Assembly: GCA_019359125.1 (NCBI GenBank)
Contig: JAHHHY010000002.1
Span: forward strand, 558,001 to 622,000
DNA from: Pleurocapsa minor GSE-CHR-MK 17-07R
GTDB taxonomy: Bacteria; Chloroflexota; Anaerolineae; Aggregatilineales; Phototrophicaceae
Direction of reading: 5' to 3'
DNA: 64,000 nucleotides
Shown: piece by piece, positions 50,425 through 59,149 of the stretch
How positions within the stretch are numbered: position 1 is the stretch's first letter
Layout of the letters: each line of letters opens with the position of its first letter
Position numbers and translations under genes: made by a program
The notes under the pieces: generated by a model
The model's database searches: none
What the model was told of the DNA's origin: nothing
Seen by the model: the letters and a program-made list of their open reading frames with translations, nothing else

Positions 50425-51832
50425 GATAGATTCCGTTGGGCTGAATGCGCTCGCCCTGCGTGAGCATCATGCCTACACGGCCGATTTTCGCGTTCAGCGC
50501 CAGCTTCACGCGGCGTTTCAGGCTGGCCGTGCCGCGGGTGGTCTCACGGTGCAGCGCGACCTCGCTCACCATCCAGCGTGTGGCAAAACGATAGAAGCGT
50601 TTGCTGCGGCTGCCGGCCACGACCAGAGTGCGGTCACTGCGCGCTTCCCAGGGCAGGTCACTCATCACGCGGCTTTCCACCTGCGAATAATACGGCGTGC
50701 CCTTGATCGGATAGGCGACCGTCGTCAGGAAGATATCCGGATTGGCCTTCTTGAGATGCTCCAGCGTCTCGTTCAGGTCGTCCATCGTCTCGCCTTCGTA
50801 ACCGAGCATGATGAACATGCCGGTTTCGATGCCGTATTTTTGCAGCAGATGCGTCTTGTCGCGCACGTCGGCGGCATTGACCTTGCGCTGCATGGCATCG
50901 AGGATGCGCTGGCTGCCGCTTTCGCTGCCATTCCACAGGCGGAAACAGCCCATCTCGGCCAATGTCGACACGACCTCGTCGTTCAGCCTGTCGGCGCGTG
51001 AAATGCACTCGAACGGGATGCGCACGCCGCGTGTTTTCAGCGCCGCGTGATAGTCAAACAGCCAGCGCCGGTTGATGGCGAACACGTCATCGGCATACCA
51101 GATCAGGTCGGGGTTGTAGCGTTCTTTGATCCACAGCAACTCGTTGGCGGCATCTTCGGGCGTGCGCCGGCGGTGGGTGTTGCCATACACTGAGTGGCTG
51201 CACCAGGTGCAGGTATACGGGCAGCCGCGCGCATGAATGACCGACACGCTGCTGCGCCCGTGATGGGTCTTCCAGGTGTTCATATAGCGCTCAAGGTCGA
51301 TGGCCTCGCGGTCCGGCCACGGATGCGCGCTCAGGTCGCCCATGAACGGGCGCGGCGCGGTCTCGTGAACCGTCCCGTCGTCGCGCAGGTACAGGATGCC
51401 CTCGATGGCTTCCAGCCCGCTCATGCCGTGGCGCGCCAGATGCGGCAGCAGGGCTTCCAGTGCCGTCTCGCCCTCGCCCCGTACGATGACATCCGCGCCG
51501 CGCGCCAGGTAATCGGCCGCATAATAGGGCGGTTCCGGCCCGCCCAGCACCACCTTGGCGCCGGCCTGTTTGCATAGTGCCATCATCTTCAGCACATTGA
51601 ACTTGGTCATCAGGTTGACGTAGATTCCGACGACTGAAGGTCGCTGTTCTGCCAGCAGGCTTTCGAACGCGGGCAGGTCTGAAAAGGTGCTGTCGAAAAT
51701 ACCGACGTCGAAGCCGGCTTTTTTGAGGTATGACGACAGGTACAGGATGCCCAGCGGAGGATAGGGCTTCATGACCTTGCGTTCGTGTTCGTCCTCGTGC
51801 AGGAAGTAACCGTGGGCCAGCAGGATATCCAT
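50399..51832 (-). CDS. B12-binding-domain radical SAM protein
   Basis: A 477-residue enzyme. Residues 1-130 form a cobalamin-binding Rossmann fold (PYPPLGILYLSSYLKKAGFDV, then VVGIYVNL and LGGPEPPYYA). The radical-SAM core carries the 4Fe-4S motif GCPYTCTWCSH (CxxxCxxC), and residues to about 400 form the barrel. The group includes HpnJ/HpnR/BchE-like enzymes that methylate or rearrange hopanoids, carbons of tetrapyrroles and others; this one cannot be placed more exactly. It is the first gene of the operon with methyltransferase, flippase and GT4, which suggests a modified lipid or glycan. Confidence 0.87.
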   Translation of the reverse strand: MDILLAHGYFLHEDEHERKVMKPYPPLGILYLSSYLKKAGFDVGIFDSTFSDLPAFESLLAEQRPSVVGIYVNLMTKFNVLKMMALCKQAGAKVVLGGPEPPYYAADYLARGADVIVRGEGETALEALLPHLARHGMSGLEAIEGILYLRDDGTVHETAPRPFMGDLSAHPWPDREAIDLERYMNTWKTHHGRSSVSVIHARGCPYTCTWCSHSVYGNTHRRRTPEDAANELLWIKERYNPDLIWYADDVFAINRRWLFDYHAALKTRGVRIPFECISRADRLNDEVVSTLAEMGCFRLWNGSESGSQRILDAMQRKVNAADVRDKTHLLQKYGIETGMFIMLGYEGETMDDLNETLEHLKKANPDIFLTTVAYPIKGTPYYSQVESRVMSDLPWEARSDRTLVVAGSRSKRFYRFATRWMVSEVALHRETTRGTASLKRRVKLALNAKIGRVGMMLTQGERIQPNGIYRVIQPAAQ

Positions 51833-51885
51833 GCGAGCAGTTCCGTTAAATGCTGTGCGGTCGGGAGTCAGGCGGTGCTGCGGGT

Positions 51886-52107
51886 TTATACATCCATGCC
51901 GGTGACACTGCGAATGTAGTTCAGTGCTGCATCATAGGCCGCCGGATCAATGCTTTTGATGATCTGGAACTTGTCCTGCTGAATCTCAAAGCTGATGCCC
52001 GATTCGCTGCCTTTGGAGGTGAGGCGGAAGTAATGCGCCTGGTCCAGATTATAGATTTCCTGCGTGTGTTCGCCCACGCGATACTTTACCCAGTTGATGG
52101 AAGCCAT
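51886..52107 (-). CDS. Small conserved-type hypothetical protein
   Basis: A 73-residue soluble protein, starting MASINWVKYRVGEHTQEIYNL. It is beta-rich at first (strands around residues 4-40) and helical near the end (DPAAYDAALNYIRSV). No signal peptide and no domain I recognise. The ATG at 52107 has a GAGG site about 9 nt upstream; the frame extends to 52122 without support. It sits just after the terminator of the secreted PPC gene, with the radical-SAM operon starting 53 nt downstream on the same strand. Confidence 0.55.
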   Translation of the reverse strand: MASINWVKYRVGEHTQEIYNLDQAHYFRLTSKGSESGISFEIQQDKFQIIKSIDPAAYDAALNYIRSVTGMDV

Positions 52108-52130
52108 GGCAGATAACCTCATACGGCTAA

Positions 52131-52170
52131 ACGAAAACGCGGATAAGGCCAGGTGCTGACCTTATCCGCG
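52131..52170 (-). terminator. Rho-independent terminator of the PPC-protein gene
   Basis: An 11-bp perfect stem (CGCGGATAAGG 52138-52148 with CCTTATCCGCG 52160-52170) is followed on the minus strand by TTTTCGTTT. It lies 22 nt after the stop of the secreted protein. Confidence 0.85.
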
Positions 52171-52191
52171 CATAGTGTATCGTGAACTTGC

Positions 52192-53991
52192 CTAACTGCC
52201 GATGAGTACCAGGCTAAAGTTTCCACCCTGGCCGGGCGCAGACAGGTTCGCCACCGCGATGGTGTAGGTGCCGGCGGCGGGGATGGCAAAGTTGGCGATG
52301 GTGACGGTGGGCACCCCGGCCGTGCCGCGCTGCGTGACCAGCGGCTGCTGGCTCGCGTTCAGGATGGCGACGACAGGCGTGTAATTGCTGGTGGCCGTCA
52401 GCGCGACCGTGACCGTGTTTCCGGCGGCCGCGTTGAAGGTGTAGAGCGTCACCCCGGCGGTCGTGTCGATGCTGCCGATAACTGCGTCACCGAAGTTCAG
52501 CACATTGCTGCCGCCGCTGGTGGTCGTCGTGGTAGTGTTGATGCTGGTATTGGCAGGTGCAGTGGTGGGCACGGGTGCGGCGGTGTTCCCGTTGGAGTTG
52601 GTGTTACCCTGGTTGGTGGTTGTCGTGGTGGTCGTCGTCGTGCTTGCGGTGGTGCCACCGCCGCCGCGATTCTCCAGGCTGATGGTGAAGTTGCTGCCCA
52701 CCGGTGTGTTGTTATTGAAGGCGGTCAGGACAATCGCATATGTGCCCGATGACGGCACGCGGAAATTTGAGATGCGCGGATTGGTGCCTTCACCGCTGTC
52801 GTCGTCGCGCGCCACTTCGGTGCCGTCTGGCCCATAGACCAGCAGCAGGCCGTCAAATTGTGAAGACGCCGCGTTGATCGTGATGACATCCCCAGTGGTG
52901 CCCTGGAAGCCAAACAGCGCGCCGGTGTCTGCGCCGATGGTGCCCTGGAGCGAATCGCCATAGGCCAGCACCGCGTCGAAGCTGCCGCTTGAAGTTGTGT
53001 TTGAACTGGACGAGGTGGTGTTGCTGCTCGTGCTATTGCTGCTGCTGGTCGTGTTGCTACTGTTGCTACTGTTGGTGGTATTGGTGCTGTTATTCGTGTT
53101 CGTCTGGCTGGTGGCAGCGCTGACATCACCGATGCCAATGTGGAAGATCATCGTGTACGGGCCAGTGCTGGCGTTGTTATAACTGCCCACGGTGTAGTTC
53201 AGGAACGCCTGGTCCTGGGGCACGGTCGGGTCGAAAGCGGTGGTATCCAGGATGAGCGCGGCGTCGTACTGTCCGCCAGGGATGCCGTTGCTGCCACGGC
53301 CGATGACTGCGCCTTCCAGCGAGCCTTCAGGAACCTCGGCCAGACCGAAGCAGAACGCATCATTGCCCGCGTCATCGCACGAGACTTCCTCGCCGCCATC
53401 GGTAACAATCGGATTGTTGTCGGCATCCGTCAGCGTGATCTTCGGGTCCAGCGTGGAGGTATTGGCGATAGCGTACACGGCCACCGGAATCCCGCTCAGG
53501 ATGACCGGGGCATCCACGCCGATAGCGAACGGGTCGCCCGCGCCGTCTGCGGTGGTGTACTGCATGCCTTCAAACACGAGCAGGAATTCGCCGGTCGAGC
53601 CGCCCAGCCCGCCGACATAGAACTCGACGTTCATGAAGCTGCTCGTGTTGTTGCTGAAGGTGATGCGCGAATTGAAGTTGTTCGGCGCCACTTCGCCGGT
53701 CGTGGGCAGTGTGGCGAAATAAGTCGCTGCGGTCGCGTCGTCATCGTTGCAGATGGCTTCCTGCGAATCGGGCGCCCATACGGCCAGCACTGGGTCGAAG
53801 CCGTTGATGCCCATCGCCGTCACGGTGTACGAGCCAGGGCGGATGTTGGTGCTCAGAACGACCGTATTGGTGAACTCGGTGCCGTCAGAGCAGGTGAAGG
53901 TGTATTGGGCAAAGGCCCCGGCTGTGGGCAGGCTGACTGATGCGATCAGCACGGCCAGCAGGACCAGCATAAACAAGCGTCTGCGCTTCAT
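52192..53991 (-). CDS. Secreted protein with PPC domains and Ser/Thr/Asn-rich linkers
   Basis: A 599-residue exported protein. The signal peptide is residues 1-29 (MKRRRLF, hydrophobic core, AGAFAQ). Three beta-rich modules lie at about 30-290, 335-445 and 500-599; the second and third have the pre-peptidase C-terminal (PPC) pattern, for example GTTGDVITINA then DGTEVARDDDSG and GTYAIVLTAF. They are joined by linkers of almost pure Ser/Thr/Asn (about 296-335 and 450-495). Free PPC-type proteins are common at the Chloroflexota cell surface. No catalytic domain is visible, so it may bind or cover surfaces. The ATG has an AAGGGGA site. Confidence 0.82.
   Translation of the reverse strand: MKRRRLFMLVLLAVLIASVSLPTAGAFAQYTFTCSDGTEFTNTVVLSTNIRPGSYTVTAMGINGFDPVLAVWAPDSQEAICNDDDATAATYFATLPTTGEVAPNNFNSRITFSNNTSSFMNVEFYVGGLGGSTGEFLLVFEGMQYTTADGAGDPFAIGVDAPVILSGIPVAVYAIANTSTLDPKITLTDADNNPIVTDGGEEVSCDDAGNDAFCFGLAEVPEGSLEGAVIGRGSNGIPGGQYDAALILDTTAFDPTVPQDQAFLNYTVGSYNNASTGPYTMIFHIGIGDVSAATSQTNTNNSTNTTNSSNSSNTTSSSNSTSSNTTSSSSNTTSSGSFDAVLAYGDSLQGTIGADTGALFGFQGTTGDVITINAASSQFDGLLLVYGPDGTEVARDDDSGEGTNPRISNFRVPSSGTYAIVLTAFNNNTPVGSNFTISLENRGGGGTTASTTTTTTTTTNQGNTNSNGNTAAPVPTTAPANTSINTTTTTTSGGSNVLNFGDAVIGSIDTTAGVTLYTFNAAAGNTVTVALTATSNYTPVVAILNASQQPLVTQRGTAGVPTVTIANFAIPAAGTYTIAVANLSAPGQGGNFSLVLIGS
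52980..53105. repeat. Low-complexity DNA encoding the Ser/Thr/Asn linker
   Basis: AGC/ACC/AAC-type codons dominate for about 125 bp in the minus-strand frame (seen on plus as GCTGCTGTTGGT-like triplets). The tract keeps the frame and codes the spacer between modules of the secreted PPC protein. A second such tract lies near 52505-52660. Confidence 0.65.
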
Positions 53992-54040
53992 GATGTCCCC
54001 TTCAAAGGTTCAAGAACAAACGGTGACTCTTTTGAGACTG

Positions 54041-54049
54041 ATTAAATCA
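54041..54049 (-). promoter_or_regulatory. Possible extended -10 promoter of the PPC-protein gene
   Basis: On the minus strand TGA-TTTAAT (54041-54049) is an extended -10 pattern, 50 nt before the ATG at 53991. No -35 is visible. Confidence 0.35.
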
Positions 54050-54081
54050 CGGTTTGCGCAGTTGCGCCTGTAAAGAATCTG

Positions 54082-55842
54082 CTAATTCGGTAATTCTCCC
54101 GAATCGTAGCTGCCGGCAGGCAGGGATGGGTCCAGCGTGATGGCCAGTCGCCCCGTGGCTGGCCGTGCGCCAAACAGGATGTCGCAGGCGGCGGGCACGG
54201 CGGGTCGTGCCGGGCTGTAGGTGGTCAGATAGGCGGCCACGTTCGGATACCGCTGCCAGTCATAAGGCGAGAAAATGGCGACAGCGATCGTCTTTTCCTG
54301 GGGCAGGGCATTCACCAGGTCGGCCTGTTCGCGGTTACGGATGGCATCCTGCGTGAACACGATGGCCGTATCTGCATTGCGCGCCGCCGCCACGGCCCAG
54401 CTTATTTCGTCGGGTGACGGGTTATCGCTTATGCCCACCCACTGTGTGAGCAGCGGATCGGTGTAAGGCAGACAGGCGTCGCGGATCTGGTAACGCGTGG
54501 CCAGGAAGATGATCGCCACGCGCCGCCCGTCGGAGGTGTCCAGCGGCACCAGGTTCGCACGGTCATAGGCCACCGTGACGCCCGCCTGGAACAGCGTCGT
54601 GATCAGGGCCTCGTGTTCGGCCGCCCGCACACGCTGAGTCGCTCCCTCGACCGACAGTGGCTGCCAGTCCAGCACGCCGAAGCGCGCTTTCGCCAGCAGA
54701 ATGCGCCGGGCGCTGGCGCTGATGTCATCGGCGCTCAGCCGGCCCGACCGGACGGCCTCCAGCACGGCATTGATCGCATTGGCCGAGACATCCGTGCCGG
54801 TGCTGGGGCCCAGCGCCAGCATGTCCACGCCTGCTTCCAGCGCCTGCACGACCGCCTCGTAAAAATTGACGTTCATATCGACGGCATTCATGTCCATCGC
54901 GTCGGTGACGATGATGCCGTCATAGCCCATCTGCCCGCGCAGCAGGTCGCGCACCACCAGTGGCGACAGCGACGCCGGGCGCTGCACCGGATCGAGCGCG
55001 GGATACCACAGGTGCCCAACCATCACCGCTGCCGTGCCCGCCGCAATCGCGTGTTCAAAGGGCACCAGCTCGGTCGACAGCACGCGTTCGCGGTCCAGAT
55101 CGATGCGCGGCAGCTCGGCATGGCTGTCCACGCTGGTCTCGCCGTGGCCGGGGAAATGCTTGGCGGTGGCCAGCACATTCATGAGCTGCATGCCGCGGGT
55201 GTATCCGGCCAGCGCCTCACCGGCCAGCGTCGGGTCGCTGCCAAACGCGCGCCGGAAAATGATCGGGTTGTCGCGATTGGTCTCCAGGTCGGCCACCGGC
55301 GCCAGGTTCATGTTGATGCCCACCGCGGCCAGTTCTTCCGCCACCGCGATGCCCATCTGCTGCGACATGGAGGCGCCAGCCGCGCCCATGAGAACCGGGG
55401 CCGGGAACTGCGTGAAGCCGGCCTGCGCGGTCATGCGCGCCACCAGCCCGCCTTCCTGGTCGACGGCGATCAGCAGGGGCGCGGCGCCCGCATCCAGCAT
55501 GGTCGACTGGAAATTATTGGTCAGCATCGTCACGCCTTCAGGTGAGGTCACGTTATCGGTGAACAGGCTGACCGCGCCCGGCTGATACGCGCGCAGGAAG
55601 GCGGCTCCGTCCTGCGTCATGACCTCACCGTGCAGCGTGACCATGAAGAGCTGGCCGACGCGCTGCTCCAGCGTCATGTCCGCCAGCAGCGCGTCCACAC
55701 GTTCTTCGGTGGATTGTCTGAAGACATTCTGGGCATCCACGGGGCGCGTAGCCAGCGCCAGCAGCAGGGCCAGAATGCAAAACAGGGGCGCCATGCTGCG
55801 CGCCCCGTGACGATGTTGTTTGGTTGTGGGTGAATACGCCAT
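54082..55842 (-). CDS. GH3 beta-N-acetylhexosaminidase (NagZ-like), exported
   Basis: A 586-residue enzyme. A signal sequence or signal anchor lies at about residues 16-37. The NagZ-type catalytic loop is intact in KHFPGHGETSVDSHAELP, whose Asp/His dyad protonates the substrate. The nucleophile Asp is in GIIVTDAMDMNAV. DQEGGLVAR near the start of the barrel is also typical. The C-terminal part (about 400-586) forms the extra GH3 alpha/beta domain. NagZ enzymes remove N-acetylglucosamine from peptidoglycan fragments; an exported form would act on the cell wall. It is preceded by an OmpR-type regulator gene, 17 nt upstream. Confidence 0.88.
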   Translation of the reverse strand: MAYSPTTKQHRHGARSMAPLFCILALLLALATRPVDAQNVFRQSTEERVDALLADMTLEQRVGQLFMVTLHGEVMTQDGAAFLRAYQPGAVSLFTDNVTSPEGVTMLTNNFQSTMLDAGAAPLLIAVDQEGGLVARMTAQAGFTQFPAPVLMGAAGASMSQQMGIAVAEELAAVGINMNLAPVADLETNRDNPIIFRRAFGSDPTLAGEALAGYTRGMQLMNVLATAKHFPGHGETSVDSHAELPRIDLDRERVLSTELVPFEHAIAAGTAAVMVGHLWYPALDPVQRPASLSPLVVRDLLRGQMGYDGIIVTDAMDMNAVDMNVNFYEAVVQALEAGVDMLALGPSTGTDVSANAINAVLEAVRSGRLSADDISASARRILLAKARFGVLDWQPLSVEGATQRVRAAEHEALITTLFQAGVTVAYDRANLVPLDTSDGRRVAIIFLATRYQIRDACLPYTDPLLTQWVGISDNPSPDEISWAVAAARNADTAIVFTQDAIRNREQADLVNALPQEKTIAVAIFSPYDWQRYPNVAAYLTTYSPARPAVPAACDILFGARPATGRLAITLDPSLPAGSYDSGELPN

Positions 55843-55859
55843 CAGGTGTGGTTGTACCG

Positions 55860-56762
55860 TTAATCGGGCTGTTCGTTTAACCGGTAGCCGATGCCGCGCA
55901 CATTCACGATCAGGTCTTCATCCAGGCCCATCTGCTTCAGCTTGCGGCGCAGATTGCTCACATGCGGCCGGATGACCTCCCGCGCTTCGGCTTCATCGAC
56001 GCCGTAGCCGCGCACTTCGCGCACCAGTTCATGGCAGGATACCACGCGCCCACGGTGCGCCGCCAGATAAAGCAGCAGGTCAAACTCGGTAGGCGTCAGA
56101 TCGACCGGATGATCGTCCACGGCAATCTGGTAGCGGCCGGGGTAAATCGTCAGTGGGCCCAGCTGCATGACCGTGCCCAGCGGCGTGTCGGTCATGGGCA
56201 AATCCGGGTTGATCGCGGTGCGGACTTCGGCGAATTCTTCGTGTACCAGCCCGCCAAACGCGCTGGAGCCGACTGATGCCGCTGCCGGCGCAAATACCAT
56301 TTCTTCAGACGCGCGGCTGAGCTCATGCACATTGCTGCGGATAGCGTCCAGCAGCGCACGGCGACGCTTCAGCGCGCGCGCGCGCTCAATGCCCTGGGCC
56401 ACGCTGCTGCGAATGTCCTGGCTGGAGCTGGGCTTGATCAGATAATCGTGTGCGCCCAGACGCAGCGCCTCCACGGCCGTGGTCAGGCTGGGATAGGCGG
56501 TCATCAGGATGACGACCGTATCCGGATCATTGTCCTTGATGCGGCGCACCAGCTCGACCCCGTCGATGCCGGGCGGCATGCGGATGTCCGTCAGGATCAC
56601 ATCAAAGGTATGCGACTCCATCAGTTCCAGCGCGTCATCCCCGCTGCCAGCCTCACGTACATTGTAGCCCACGCGTTGAAGGGTCTTGCTGACCGAATAA
56701 CGGATCGCGGCTTCATCATCAACGACGAGCACCGCGACAGAATCAAATGAATCCGTGCTCAT
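55860..56762 (-). CDS. OmpR/PhoB-type response regulator
   Basis: A 300-residue DNA-binding regulator. The receiver (about 8-125) has VVDDEA, phospho-acceptor Asp in VILTDIRMPPG, Thr in ILMTAYP and Lys in YLIKPSSS. A long linker (about 130-205, Ala/Ser-rich) leads to a C-terminal winged-helix domain (about 205-300) with PTEFDLLLYLAAHRGRVVSCHELV and VRGIGYRL. The linker is longer than in typical OmpR proteins of about 230 residues. No cognate kinase gene is adjacent. It lies 17 nt upstream of the GH3 gene and may control it. Confidence 0.88.
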   Translation of the reverse strand: MSTDSFDSVAVLVVDDEAAIRYSVSKTLQRVGYNVREAGSGDDALELMESHTFDVILTDIRMPPGIDGVELVRRIKDNDPDTVVILMTAYPSLTTAVEALRLGAHDYLIKPSSSQDIRSSVAQGIERARALKRRRALLDAIRSNVHELSRASEEMVFAPAAASVGSSAFGGLVHEEFAEVRTAINPDLPMTDTPLGTVMQLGPLTIYPGRYQIAVDDHPVDLTPTEFDLLLYLAAHRGRVVSCHELVREVRGYGVDEAEAREVIRPHVSNLRRKLKQMGLDEDLIVNVRGIGYRLNEQPD

Positions 56763-56884
56763 TAGAACCTCGATAATTGAATTGATATGCAGGTGTTTCC
56801 AGACTTCAATAATGTGTTAATGAGTGCAATTCATGGATATTGTACAATGCTTTCACAACACTTTGGAATTTGTTGGCAAATAAT

Positions 56885-57916
56885 TCATATTTGGGTCGAT
56901 TCTCCCGTAAAGATGATGTTTTCGCGCTCCAGCGCCACGCGCACCCCGCCGGGCAGTTCCACCCGTGACCCTGTCTCAGAGGCCATCAGGATTTCGTCGG
57001 CGGCCACGACCTGTTCAAAGCCGGCTTGCTTGTCTGATCGTAAAGTGAGCATGCGACTAACATGAAGAATTAAGCGCAGTCGCAATGATTGGTGCAGGCT
57101 TCTATAGCGCGCCCGCCCAATGCTCACGCGCCCGTTTGCCTGGTTCACATGGGCCAGCACCTGTGAGGCCAGCGCCTGCGCAAAAAAGTCGCGGTCAATG
57201 CCTGCCAGCTCCCCAAGCTGCACCAGATGGCGGGTCGTGCCGGGAAAGTCCGCTTCAAGTGCGGGCAGCGTGCGCAGGCGGATGGCATTGCGTGTGAGCG
57301 TCATATCGTCGTTGCTGGCGTCGACACGGGGTGTCAGACTGTGCGCCGCGCAGTAGGCATCGACCATCGCCCGCGTGGCGAACAGCATCGGCCGCACCAG
57401 CGTGAACTGCTCGGTATAAGGCAGCGGCGCGCGCGTCCCCATGCCGGCCAGCCCTTCCAGCCCGGCCCCGCGCAGAAGCCGCATCAGGATCGTCTCGGCC
57501 TGGTCATCGGCATGATGGCCGGTCGTCACGATGCAGCTTTCCGGCCCGCCGTGGTCGCGCGCCACCTGCGCCAGAAAGCGATAACGGGCATAGCGTGCGG
57601 CCTCTTCAATGCCCGCGCCGCGTGCCTGTGCCAGCGCCGCCACATCCGCGCTGCCCGTTTCACACGGGATGCTCATCCGGGCGGAGGCCTCAGCGACGAA
57701 ACGGGCATCCAGCGCGCCTGCCGCGCCCCTCAATTGATGGTCAAACGTGGCCGCGACCAGGCGCGCCGCAAGCGTTTTCTCGCTGACGAGTGTATACAGG
57801 GCATGCAGCAGGGCCAGTGAGTCACTGCCACCGGAAACGGCGACGATAACGGTCATTCCGGGTGGGAACAGCCGGTGGCGTTTATGGGCGCGGCGAATCG
57901 CTTCCTGAAGGTCCAT
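56885..57916 (-). CDS. tilS: tRNA(Ile)-lysidine synthase
   Basis: A 343-residue enzyme that converts the wobble C34 of tRNA-Ile(CAU) to lysidine, using ATP and lysine. The PP-loop is VAVSGGSDSLALLH (about residue 27), and TTGHHADDQAETILMRLLRGAGLEGLAGM matches the conserved TilS segment. PLLxxxR-like residues follow in VRPMLFATRAMVDAYC. The C-terminal part (about 240-343) is shorter than in E. coli TilS (432), as in the short TilS class. The ATG at 57916 is natural. It lies divergent from mreB with the mreB promoter in the gap. Confidence 0.9.
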   Translation of the reverse strand: MDLQEAIRRAHKRHRLFPPGMTVIVAVSGGSDSLALLHALYTLVSEKTLAARLVAATFDHQLRGAAGALDARFVAEASARMSIPCETGSADVAALAQARGAGIEEAARYARYRFLAQVARDHGGPESCIVTTGHHADDQAETILMRLLRGAGLEGLAGMGTRAPLPYTEQFTLVRPMLFATRAMVDAYCAAHSLTPRVDASNDDMTLTRNAIRLRTLPALEADFPGTTRHLVQLGELAGIDRDFFAQALASQVLAHVNQANGRVSIGRARYRSLHQSLRLRLILHVSRMLTLRSDKQAGFEQVVAADEILMASETGSRVELPGGVRVALERENIIFTGESTQI

Positions 57917-57972
57917 AGGCGGGTGCGTCCTCCCGTAGGTGGGTGGTCATCGTTTTCTTTCGGTGGGCTGCA

Positions 57973-57981
57973 TGCTATAAT
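57973..57981 (+). promoter_or_regulatory. Extended -10 promoter of mreB
   Basis: TGC-TATAAT (TATAAT at 57976-57981) is an extended consensus -10. The transcript start near 57988 lies upstream of the GTG at 58015 and downstream of the in-frame ATG at 57943, which excludes that ATG. The -35 is weak. Confidence 0.65.
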
Positions 57982-58014
57982 GCTCCCCTGATATCGTCCG
58001 TTGAGGAACTGTGT

Positions 58015-59076
58015 GTGCTCAGTCCACTTGACTACTTCTTTGGGCTATTCTCCCTCGACATTGGCATAGATCTCGGCACCGCCAACACGCTCGTCAGCGT
58101 ACGCGGCAAGGGGATCGTGATCAACGAGCCTTCGTTTGTCGCGCTGGAAAAAAAGACGCGCAAACCGATTGAAGTGGGTGCTCGCGCCAAAGAAATGTGG
58201 AGCAAAAACCCGAAAGACATCCTGATTGTACGCCCGCTGCGGGACGGTGTAATCAGCGAATTTGAAGTCACCGAAGCGATGCTGACGCATCTGATCCACA
58301 AGGCGCACGAGCAAAGCTGGGTCCCGATTCCGCGCCCGCGCGTGGTGGTGGGCATCCCCAGTGGTGTGACCGAAGTGGAGAAGCGCGCTGTCTATGACGC
58401 CGCGCTCAGCGCCGGTGCGCGTGAAGTCTATCTGATCGAAGAGCCGGTTGCCGCGGCGATTGGCGCCGGTCTGCCGGTGCAGGAAACGCGCGGCAGCATG
58501 ATCATCGATATCGGCGGCGGCACCACCGAAGTGGCGATTTTCTCGCTGGGTGGCATCGTCATCAGCCGGTCGATCCGCGTGGCTGGCGATGAGCTGGACG
58601 AAGACATCGTGCAGTACATGCGCAGCAAGCATAATCTGCTGATCGGTGAGCCTACGGCTGAACGCATCAAGATCGAGATTGGCTCTGCCTTCCCGCTGCC
58701 GCAGGAACGCGTGATGCAGGTGAAGGGGCGCAACCTGGTGACCGGCCTGCCGTCGATGGTCGAGGTCAGCTCGATTGAAATCCGCGAGGCCATCAGCGGC
58801 TCGGTGAGCATCATTATTGATACCGTGAAAGATGCGCTGGACAGCACGCCGCCGGAGCTGGTGGGCGACCTGATGGAAAGCGGTATCTGCCTGGCGGGCG
58901 GCGGTGGCCAGCTGCGCGGGCTGGATGAGCGCATTCAGGAAGAGGTGCACATCCGCTCGTGGGTGGCCGACGACGCCATGACCTGCGTGGCGCGCGGTGC
59001 TGGCCGTGTGCTGGAAGACTACAACAACCTGCGCCGCCTGCTGGTGGGCCTGGAACGCGGAAGTACACATCACTGA
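58015..59076 (+). CDS. mreB: Rod-shape-determining protein MreB
   Basis: A 353-residue bacterial actin. The phosphate 1 segment is IGIDLGTANTLV, and the nucleotide-binding strands include DIGGGTTEVAI and LAGGGGQLRGLD. MreB polymerises under the membrane and directs lateral wall synthesis with MreC, MreD and PBP2, all encoded downstream. The start is GTG at 58015, with a GAGGAA site 7 nt before it; the N-terminal LSPLDYFFGLFS segment could serve as a membrane-binding amphipathic helix. Length is standard. Confidence 0.95.
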   Translation: MLSPLDYFFGLFSLDIGIDLGTANTLVSVRGKGIVINEPSFVALEKKTRKPIEVGARAKEMWSKNPKDILIVRPLRDGVISEFEVTEAMLTHLIHKAHEQSWVPIPRPRVVVGIPSGVTEVEKRAVYDAALSAGAREVYLIEEPVAAAIGAGLPVQETRGSMIIDIGGGTTEVAIFSLGGIVISRSIRVAGDELDEDIVQYMRSKHNLLIGEPTAERIKIEIGSAFPLPQERVMQVKGRNLVTGLPSMVEVSSIEIREAISGSVSIIIDTVKDALDSTPPELVGDLMESGICLAGGGGQLRGLDERIQEEVHIRSWVADDAMTCVARGAGRVLEDYNNLRRLLVGLERGSTHH

Positions 59077-59123
59077 GTCGCCAGAGCGTTGGGAAATCGC
59101 CCTCAACCCCCTGGGGGCCGATT

Positions 59124-59132
59124 TGCTATAAT
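59124..59132 (+). promoter_or_regulatory. Extended -10 promoter of mreC
   Basis: TGC-TATAAT (TATAAT at 59127-59132) is identical to the element before mreB. It lies 18 nt before the mreC ATG, with a GGAGGA site in between, so the transcript leader would be very short (about 10 nt). Confidence 0.6.
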
Positions 59133-59149
59133 AAGCGCCGGAGGACCGC

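Noticed and set aside
57943-58014. ATG at 57943 as the mreB start
   Set aside because: It lies upstream of the TATAAT promoter; the GTG at 58015 has a good ribosome-binding site and gives the normal length.
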